From: CAJQND01 sp051010055 | GTDB lineage: Bacteria > Pseudomonadota > Alphaproteobacteria > Rhizobiales > CAJQND01 | Reading direction: 5' to 3' | DNA: 6,135 nucleotides | NCBI GenBank assembly: GCA_051010055.1 | Contig: JBPCVY010000238.1 | Span: forward strand, 1-6,135 | Shown here: positions 1 through 4,793 of the stretch, piece after piece | Numbering within the stretch: position 1 is the first letter of the stretch | How the letters are laid out: every line of letters begins with the position of its first letter | The notes under the pieces: model-generated | Databases searched by the model: none | Told to the model about the DNA's origin: nothing | Seen by the model: only the letters and a program-made list of their open reading frames with translations | Translations under genes and position numbers: made by a program

Positions 1-125
1 ATTCCCACGCGTTACTCACCCGTCTGCCACTTTCCACTGGAGCAAGCTCCAGCTTCACGTTCGACTTGCATGTGTTAGGCCTGCCGCCAGCGTTCGTTCT
101 GAGCCAGGATCAAACTCTCAAGTTT
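1..125 (-). rRNA. rrs: 16S ribosomal RNA, 5' end (partial)
   Basis: The minus strand reads AGAGTTTGATCCTGGCTCAG (the universal 27F site, ending near 118), then AACGAACGCTGGCGGCAGGC, the CTAACACATGCAAGTCGAACG block, a V1 stem-loop (CTGGAGCTTGCTCCAG) and GGCAGACGGGTGAGTAACGCGTGGGAAT. This is the first ~125 nt of small-subunit rRNA. The rest of the gene lies beyond the left edge. The mature 5' end is placed at ~125 by counting the seven bases that precede AGAGTTTG in E. coli 16S, so it may be off by a few bases. The variant AACGAACGCTGGCGGCAGGC is typical of Alphaproteobacteria. Transcription runs leftwards from the promoter at 546-575. Confidence 0.97.
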
Positions 126-144
126 GATATTGACTTTGCTTGTT

Positions 145-170
145 GGAATTTGAACCGAAATTCAAACTCC
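145..170 (-). other. Leader stem-loop adjacent to 16S
   Basis: In the RNA sense, GGAGUUUGAA pairs with UUCAAAUUCC around a UUUCGG loop, giving ten pairs including one G-U. It ends about 20 nt before the predicted 16S 5' end. It may shape the precursor for 5' maturation; that role is inference. Confidence 0.6.
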
Positions 171-268
171 GTTGTTCGCTAGGGTCCCAATCACAAATGA
201 TCCAAATGCAAGCATCTAAATCATTTAGCGAGTTGAGAAGAAACATTAGCGAACGTAGCATTCTGTCT

Positions 269-309
269 GTTGATCCGCATAAAACCGTCACCGGTTTTTT
301 GCGATCAAC
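269..309 (-). other. Long leader hairpin
   Basis: Outer arms GTTGAT/ATCAAC flank an inner stem in which CGCATAAAACCG faces CGGTTTTTTGCG with one mismatch and a 4-nt loop. Both arms are visible by eye (269-286 and 291-309). The inner part resembles a short terminator (AAAACCG...CGGTTTT). Because it sits downstream of boxA inside an rRNA leader, it is more likely a processing or antitermination structure than a terminator. Confidence 0.6.
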
Positions 310-352
310 GCCAGGACTCCGCCGCCCACGTTTCTCTTTCTTTTTACAACAA

Positions 353-364
353 TTTCAAAGAGCC
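353..364 (-). promoter_or_regulatory. boxA-like antitermination site
   Basis: The transcribed strand reads GGCTCTTTGAAA, close to the rRNA boxA (E. coli TGCTCTTTAACA) and to the CTTTGAAA form seen in alphaproteobacterial rRNA leaders. In the known system boxA RNA binds NusB-NusE (S10) and lets polymerase pass Rho and intrinsic terminators in the rRNA operon. It lies ~230 nt before 16S on the correct strand, which supports the call. Confidence 0.75.
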
Positions 365-366
365 GG

Positions 367-387
367 ACCGGTATATATAACACCGAT
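367..387 (-). other. boxB-like hairpin before boxA
   Basis: In the RNA sense AUCGGU pairs with ACCGGU (one G-U) across a 9-nt AU-rich loop, ending 2 nt before the boxA-like site. Its position matches the boxB hairpin that precedes boxA in rRNA leaders. It is only six pairs, so the match is positional rather than strong. Confidence 0.4.
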
Positions 388-488
388 CAAAGTCGTACAC
401 CACCAGATTTTGGCGGCTCCCGTGACTTTCAAGCGAAACGAACCGACCGCGCTAGTGCGACATACGGTTAGCTTTGTTTGAAGGCGTG

Positions 489-528
489 GGAACAAGGACA
501 GCGCCTCGCGGCTGCGAGGTGTTGTTCC
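489..528 (-). other. Hairpin at the 5' end of the rRNA transcript
   Basis: In the RNA sense GGAACAA (528-522) pairs with UUGUUCC (495-489), enclosing CCUCGC/GCGAGG around a 4-nt AGCC loop, with an asymmetric internal loop (2 against 8 nt). It starts about 10 nt after the predicted transcription start. It has no U-run after it, so it is not a terminator. Confidence 0.55.
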
Positions 529-545
529 GTCCTCGTGTGGTGCGG

Positions 546-617
546 GTTATATGGGCGCGCGCACCGACATGTCAAGCGGCCATTTGCATTTTTTTCCATT
601 TCTTGACGTTTTTTTTT
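546..617 (-). promoter_or_regulatory. rRNA operon promoter with A-tract upstream element
   Basis: On the minus strand a perfect -35 TTGACA (575-570) is followed after 18 bp by TATAAC (551-546), five of six -10 consensus bases. The discriminator CCGCACC is GC-rich, as in promoters under stringent (ppGpp/DksA) control. Upstream of the -35 are a 7-base A-tract (595-589) and a 9-base A-tract (617-609), about two helical turns apart, as expected for an UP element that contacts the RNA polymerase alpha subunits. The predicted start is the A at ~538. Strength, orientation and distance to 16S agree. Confidence 0.8.
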
Positions 618-771
618 CAGCGCATACGTTGTTATCAAATTTGCTGCCGGTACCCGCATAATAATAATGTATAGGGGTTTTCAACGCAAAGCGTAGAATC
701 ACTAGTTTCTGCACTTTTTTGCCATAATTGAACGGCGCTTTAACGGTGCGGAAACCATTCCCGGGTTATGC

Positions 772-787
772 TGAACGCAAGATTAAC
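772..787 (+). promoter_or_regulatory. Near-consensus CtrA box
   Basis: TGAA, seven bases, then TTAAC matches the CtrA full site TTAA-N7-TTAA at seven of eight positions. CtrA is the master cell-cycle response regulator of alphaproteobacteria and often controls division and envelope genes. The site is ~145 bp before the possible -35 of the M23 gene, so direct action there is uncertain. Confidence 0.3.
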
Positions 788-930
788 AGACGCTGGGGAA
801 TCGCCGGGAGTTTCTTCAATTCCACCGTTAGCAAGGGTTTGAGTGCCGGAGCCGTGATGGCCAGAATTTAAGGTCAGAATCGAACCGGAGAATCGACTTG
901 AATTTTCCACCAAAGGCTAACGGGTGCCGG

Positions 931-959
931 TTGACACTGGGCATGGCCCGGGGCATCTT
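931..959 (+). promoter_or_regulatory. Possible promoter of the M23 peptidase gene
   Basis: A perfect -35 TTGACA (931-936) is followed after 17 bp by CATCTT (954-959), which matches only three of six -10 positions. It would give a ~115-nt 5' UTR for the gene at 1080. Alphaproteobacterial -10 boxes are often degenerate, but the weak -10 keeps confidence low. Confidence 0.3.
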
Positions 960-1065
960 CGGCACATATTTTTGAGACGCTCTTCCGCGCCAGCAAAGAA
1001 CAGAATTGGTGTACTCCAGCATCGCGTTACCCTTGCGGGTACGTACACTGATGAAATGTTCGGAT

Positions 1066-1069
1066 GAGG
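1066..1069 (+). promoter_or_regulatory. Ribosome binding site supporting the GTG start at 1080
   Basis: GAGG ends 10 nt before GTG at 1080. In this frame a TGA at 1065-1067 blocks any longer reading, and the next in-frame ATG is far inside the protein beyond the membrane segment. The GTG is therefore the best start. Confidence 0.55.
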
Positions 1070-1079
1070 CAGGTTTGTA

Positions 1080-2984
1080 GTGGGTCATAGTATTGCGTTT
1101 CATGCGCCAGGTGGGGAAACAGCGCCATTGATTAACCGAACCGACAATGAACAACTCCGTGAGAGCGGCGTTCGTGCGCATGATAACCAAAATCAGGATG
1201 TTTCCCCTTCAAGTTCGGAAATCGTATCCAACGGGCAGTTTGATATCCCATCGTTTGAGCTGGACCACGAGACGGCCTATACGCCTCTCGGCCTGAAACA
1301 GGGTGATGACGCCATCTCGTACGCCACCGGTGTGGGCGACAGCAGTCATCAGGAGCCTGCCAAAAAACCATGGCTGATTACATCATGCGTTGCAGGGGTC
1401 ACCTTCTCACTGGTCATCGGGGCGGTTCTGGTTGGCACATTTAACGGCCAGTCCAGCAGCGTTTCCAAGCTGGATGGGGCCTGGCAAACCGCAGATAGTT
1501 CAAGCAAGAGCGATTTGGGAAGTTTTGCCAATGATGACAGCCTTGCCAAGAACGGTCTTATACTAGCGTCTACATATTCGCGCGATGGCGGGCGCGGCAG
1601 CTCTCTCAACCGGGCGGTTGCTTATGGCCGTGGCGGCCTGAATGCGCCGCTTGGGGCCGATTATCCGGACTTGACCGGCCAGCCTCTGTCTTATGATCAG
1701 GATTCTGGCAGCGCGCTTGACCGCGGGTACTTCACCTCAAACGTAATCAATTCGCAAACCAGCACTACAGCTGAGAAAAACGCCCCGCTGACCACCTTTC
1801 GCAAGACGGTCACAATGGAACATGGCGACAGCCTTACCGGCATTTTGATCCAGAACGGAATTTCTCCAGGCCGCACGCACCGTGTGCTTATGGCGCTGAA
1901 CCCAGTTTTTCCGGTGCGCCATATCTCGCGCGGTCAGAAAATCGAGCTGACGCTTGCAAAGCAAAGAGCCTTCCATGGTGGCCAGGAAACGGTTCCTGTG
2001 AAAGTTTCCTTCCGCCCGCAGGAAAATGTCGACCGCGAGGTTGTGGTCAATCTGTCGAGCAATGGCCGCTACTTTGCTGAGTATGGCTCAAAAGATGAAA
2101 TCCGAATCGCGAAACCGCGAATCAAACCGAAAGTGCCGGCAGGCTTTGGCGGCGGCCGCGACCACGTGCTGGCGCGGGCAAAAATCAATAGCAGCGTTTA
2201 TGCAACGGCAAATTCAGCCGGAATACCCAAACATGTCACCGCCAGCATGCTTGGCGTGCACTCATACGATGTTGATTTTCAGCGTCAGGTCCGCCGGGGA
2301 GACAGCTTCGAGGTGTTTTACGGCAAACCGGTCGATGGCAAAAAGACGTCGCGCCCCGTGCTCCTGTTCAGTCAGCTGACATTGAGCGGGCGCAAAACAA
2401 AGGGCTACTACCGCTTCACCACACCTGATGACGGCATCACAGGGTATTTCGACATGAATGGCCGCTCGATGACCACAGCTTTGATGCGCACTCCTGTCTC
2501 GGGCGCCCGCATCTCTTCTGGATTCGGCAAGCGGCGTCATCCAATTCTCGGATACACAAAGATGCATAACGGCATTGATTTTGCCGCCTCTTACGGCACT
2601 CCCGTGAAGGCAGCAGGGTCTGGCACTGTCGAAGTTGCGCGCCGGGTTGGCGCTTATGGCAAGTACATCCGCATCAAGCATGCGAAGGGGTACAAGACCG
2701 CCTATGCGCATCTTTCACGCTATGCCCGCGGCATCAAAAAGGGGCGCAAGGTGCGCCAGGGCCAGGTTATTGGTTATGTGGGCTCAACCGGGCGTTCAAC
2801 CGGCCCCCACCTTCACTACGAAGTTTTGCGTGGCGACCGCCGTATCGATCCACGCAAGATTCGTACTGCGAGCGGGCGCCAGTTGAGCGGGAAGATTCTT
2901 GAAAAGTTCAAGCGCACCGCCGCACGCATTGATGGATTGATCGTCCAGGCTGCGTCAAACACCAAAGTCGCTGCAAACCGGTAA
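1080..2984 (+). CDS. Membrane-anchored M23/LytM-family peptidoglycan endopeptidase
   Basis: This 634-residue protein should cut peptide cross-links of peptidoglycan in the periplasm. Residues 1-95 are polar, low in hydrophobic segments and probably cytoplasmic and disordered. Residues 97-120 form one membrane helix preceded by KK, giving a cytoplasm-in, periplasm-out anchor. Residues ~125-235 are a Ser/Gly-rich linker. Residues ~242-294 (GDSLTGILIQNG) resemble the LysM/OapA-like domain of MepM-type enzymes, and ~365-415 (DVDFQRQVRRGDSFEVFYG) resemble the Csd3 second N-domain. The catalytic M23 domain spans ~475-595, with zinc ligands H496, D500 (HNGID) and H579, and catalytic H544 and H577 (HLH). 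All are present, so it should be active. Architecture and likely lineage suggest a relative of RgsM, the polar-growth peptidase of Sinorhizobium, but that is inference, so no symbol is given. The start is GTG. The gene is monocistronic and converges on the sulfotransferase remnant, 3 nt away. Confidence 0.93.
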   Translation: MGHSIAFHAPGGETAPLINRTDNEQLRESGVRAHDNQNQDVSPSSSEIVSNGQFDIPSFELDHETAYTPLGLKQGDDAISYATGVGDSSHQEPAKKPWLITSCVAGVTFSLVIGAVLVGTFNGQSSSVSKLDGAWQTADSSSKSDLGSFANDDSLAKNGLILASTYSRDGGRGSSLNRAVAYGRGGLNAPLGADYPDLTGQPLSYDQDSGSALDRGYFTSNVINSQTSTTAEKNAPLTTFRKTVTMEHGDSLTGILIQNGISPGRTHRVLMALNPVFPVRHISRGQKIELTLAKQRAFHGGQETVPVKVSFRPQENVDREVVVNLSSNGRYFAEYGSKDEIRIAKPRIKPKVPAGFGGGRDHVLARAKINSSVYATANSAGIPKHVTASMLGVHSYDVDFQRQVRRGDSFEVFYGKPVDGKKTSRPVLLFSQLTLSGRKTKGYYRFTTPDDGITGYFDMNGRSMTTALMRTPVSGARISSGFGKRRHPILGYTKMHNGIDFAASYGTPVKAAGSGTVEVARRVGAYGKYIRIKHAKGYKTAYAHLSRYARGIKKGRKVRQGQVIGYVGSTGRSTGPHLHYEVLRGDRRIDPRKIRTASGRQLSGKILEKFKRTAARIDGLIVQAASNTKVAANR

Positions 2985-2987
2985 GCA

Positions 2988-3778
2988 TCAGGCCCCGGTT
3001 TCGACGCCTAGCTTTTTGGCGAAATCTGCCAGGTGCGTTTCGTAGTTGCGCCATTTCTCGATAGAGGTCTTGTAAACCGGCTGGCGCACTTGCCAGATGC
3101 TGGCCGTTTTTACGATCGGCGCTTTTCCTTTCTTTTCACCTTTCGGCCTGAAGGAGCCACACCGATAAATTCATATAAGGCGCCAGTCCAATAATCCGGA
3201 TCATCAACCATTTTTTCATAATCAAGTTCAAAAACTTCAATAGGCAGGAGTTCTCGGTAATGCTCCATTATCGAGAGGTACTGCTGAATCACTTCAGCAA
3301 GATCATCCAATTTTGTCGTGTAACGGAGATTCCCAGCCTTGAAATTTTGCTGATAACACGAAAATCCCGAATCCATGACGTTGCGCCGGCAATGGATGAT
3401 TTTTGCATTCGGGAAAAGCGTCGCGATTATGCCCAGATGGATGTAGTTTGCAGGTAGTTTGTTCACCGCACGGGCATGCGATTGCCCTTCCGACGGAATT
3501 TCCGCCAGATACTTCTTTGCTGCTGCAAGAACTGTTTGCTGATCATAACCAGCAAATCTGTCGGGGACCGTCGTGCCTTTAGCAAGCTGATCGCCCAAAT
3601 ATATGAAACTTCCGACTTCCCCCATACCGAATACGTCCGGATGCTCGGCGAGTTTTTGTTCCGCCAATGTGGTGCCGGAACGGGGCAGACCAACAATAAA
3701 TACTGGTTTTTCGCTCTGGCTGCCGTAGCCCTGTCTTGCTTCGAAAAATTCTGCTGTATAGGTCGCCAGGATTTTCTC
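2988..3778 (-). pseudogene. Sulfotransferase domain, C-terminal half of a broken TPR-sulfotransferase gene
   Basis: In the known family this domain moves a sulfuryl group from PAPS to an acceptor; the acceptor here is unknown. Reading leftwards after the TAA at 3779-3781, the same frame continues as EKILATYTAEFFEARQ and then VGLPRSGTTL, the 5'-phosphosulfate-binding loop (3668-3691). It keeps the 3'-phosphate motif CRRNVMDSGFSCY (around 3368-3388) and VFELDYEKMVDDP. It then runs into a stop at 3110-3112 after a basic nonsense tail. From ~3150 the next frame carries the proper family ending, RPKGEKKGKAPIVKTASIW, then QVRQPVYKTSIEKWRNYETH, to a TGA at 2988-2990. So a frameshift lies near 3145-3160. 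The only start-like codon offered by simple ORF finding (TTG, 3667) falls after the PAPS loop and is not credible. It is more AT-rich than its neighbours. It is most likely non-functional, unless the breaks are sequencing errors. Confidence 0.85.
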
Positions 3779-4630
3779 TTACAACCGTTGAATAGATTCT
3801 CTTCTGTTTGGAAACTGCTCATAGCGGAAATCGTTTGCCCGTTTAAGATGGGTGAACGCTTCATCATACTTCTTTTGCCGGTCGAGGATTACGGCGGAGG
3901 CAAATTCCATATCTATTTTTAAGTTGTCGGGCAAATTTTCGTTGTTCAAAGTATTTTGGAAAACCTCAAGAGATTTCGCATCTTCCTCATCAGTACGGGT
4001 GCCTCCGAATAGCACCAGATGCAATCTCGGATCATCCGGTGAGATTTGAAGTGCTCTGTCAGTATGGTTTTTAGCTTCTTCGAATTCACCGGCTCTATGC
4101 AGGCAAACGGCCAGGCCCACGTGAGCAAGAACGTGATCCGGCAGCTTCTCTAGACACTTGCGAAATCCCTCAATCGCCTTGTGCTCTTCTCCAGCTGCTG
4201 AATAAATATCGCCGACAAGAAACTGCACCTCCGCCGCTTCTGGATTAAGCGACAATGCCCGATTGGCCTCGCGTGCAGCCTGATCAAGGTCACCGGTCAT
4301 TTTGAGTGCGCGCGCGAGGTTATACCTGGCAGGGAAAATGTCCCTGTCTATCTTCAGCGCCTTACGCAGCGGATCGATTGCTTCTTTGGCTCTTCCCAAA
4401 GTTGTTAGCAGACCACCCATGTTCACAAGTGATCCAAGATGCTTGGGGTCAATTTCCAGCACCTGCTGGAAGCATTCAACGGCTTCAGCATAATTCTGCG
4501 ACCGCTCGAAAATCAGCCCCATCAGATAGTGGGCATCCACGTTTTGTCGCTGGGTTTTGATTAACGTTGTGCAGCGGCGGTGGGCATCTTCCAAACGGCC
4601 CTGCTGAAACATAGTTGCAGCTTCACGCAA
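3779..4630 (-). CDS. TPR-repeat protein: N-terminal half of the split TPR-sulfotransferase gene
   Basis: Up to 283 residues, if started at TTG 4630, are almost entirely tetratricopeptide repeats. Six canonical 34-residue units follow one another (for example DAHYLMGLIFERSQNYAEA, ARYNLARALKMTGDLDQA, AHVGLAVCLHRAGEFEEA), then two weaker ones ending KKYDEAFTHLKRANDF. TPRs form helical protein-binding scaffolds. No signal peptide or membrane segment is seen. The reading ends at TAA 3779-3781, exactly where family members continue into the sulfotransferase domain, and the frame downstream is unchanged. The start is doubtful. TTG at 4630 lacks a close Shine-Dalgarno, ATG at 4612 has only a weak GAAG before it, and the open frame continues upstream into the clpB terminator without an ATG. 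It may be expressed as a stand-alone TPR protein, but I regard it as part of a decaying gene. Confidence 0.75.
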   Translation of the reverse strand: MREAATMFQQGRLEDAHRRCTTLIKTQRQNVDAHYLMGLIFERSQNYAEAVECFQQVLEIDPKHLGSLVNMGGLLTTLGRAKEAIDPLRKALKIDRDIFPARYNLARALKMTGDLDQAAREANRALSLNPEAAEVQFLVGDIYSAAGEEHKAIEGFRKCLEKLPDHVLAHVGLAVCLHRAGEFEEAKNHTDRALQISPDDPRLHLVLFGGTRTDEEDAKSLEVFQNTLNNENLPDNLKIDMEFASAVILDRQKKYDEAFTHLKRANDFRYEQFPNRRESIQRL

Positions 4631-4737
4631 TGACTGGTTTATCGGCTCTATTCCAAATTTTTCAACTCTTTGTGTAAGTTTTTGGTTTGTAGCGAATGTT
4701 TGCAGGAACCGCCAGTCCTCAAAGAAGACATTGAAAC

Positions 4738-4775
4738 AAAAAAATCCGGGCGCGCGAAAAGAGCGCCCGGATTCT
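4738..4775 (-). terminator. Intrinsic terminator of clpB
   Basis: On the minus strand AATCCGGGCGC pairs perfectly with GCGCCCGGATT around a ~9-nt loop, and the stem runs straight into a 7-base T-run (4744-4738). It lies ~20 nt after the clpB stop codon. On the plus strand no T-run follows, so it acts in one direction. It separates clpB from the TPR-sulfotransferase locus. Confidence 0.93.
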
Positions 4776-4793
4776 AGCGTGCTCAGTTAGAAG

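Larger units (their letters stand above)
126..538 (-). other. rRNA operon leader (external transcribed spacer)
   Basis: About 413 nt lie between the predicted start of rRNA transcription (~538) and the 16S 5' end. No protein gene is supported here. On the transcribed strand I see four ordered structures: a hairpin at the 5' end (489-528), a small hairpin just before a boxA-like site (367-387 and 353-364), a long hairpin (269-309) and a 10-bp stem-loop next to 16S (145-170). This layout fits an rRNA leader that loads antitermination factors and is then cut away by RNases. The RNase III stem that would pair with sequence beyond the 16S 3' end cannot be checked because that side is outside the window. 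Confidence 0.85.
618..1079. other. Intergenic regulatory region between rRNA operon and M23 gene
   Basis: No credible gene is seen on either strand. The stretch holds GAATC (GANTC class, the CcrM methylation site of alphaproteobacteria) at 696-700, 798-802, 877-881 and 890-894. It also has a CtrA-like site TGAA-N7-TTAAC at 772-787 and a weaker TTAA-N7-GAAA at 740-754, a possible promoter at 931-959, a small TACCC/GGGTA hairpin at 1028-1041, a nine-codon mini-ORF at 1051-1080 and a GAGG ribosome binding site at 1066-1069. The functional meaning of these sites is inferred from motif match only. Confidence 0.55.

Noticed and set aside
281..300. Terminator-like hairpin AAAACCG/CGGTTTT with T-run
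   Set aside because: It has only three G-C pairs and lies inside the rRNA leader with 16S downstream, so it is better read as the core of the longer 269-309 leader hairpin.
140..481. 113-codon rightward open frame in the rRNA leader
   Set aside because: It is antisense to the rRNA leader and covers its boxA and hairpins. It has no ribosome binding site or recognisable domain, and its composition looks like RNA-gene sequence.
468..674. Short open frames on both strands over the rRNA promoter
   Set aside because: They cover the -35/-10 elements and A-tracts; the homopolymer-rich translations (FFHFLTFFF) reflect DNA signals, not protein.
657..684. Possible second leftward rRNA promoter (TTGAAA with TATTAT or ATTATG)
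   Set aside because: Spacing is 15 bp for the better -10 and the 16-bp option has a poor -10. The promoter at 546-575 explains the operon better.
828..1190. 120-codon leftward open frame before the M23 gene
   Set aside because: It is antisense to the M23 start and its control region, shows no known motif and has no ribosome binding site that I can see. It is worth a database search, but I cannot support it.
2026..2711. Open frames overlapping the M23 gene in other frames (2026-2379 +, 2262-2711 -)
   Set aside because: They lie wholly inside the M23 coding region, have no domains, and the M23 frame is fully supported by motifs.
3110..3667. Sulfotransferase as a complete 185-codon gene starting at TTG 3667
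   Set aside because: This start falls after the PAPS-binding loop GLPRSGTT, so the product would lack its essential cofactor site. The open frame extends back to the TAA at 3779-3781.
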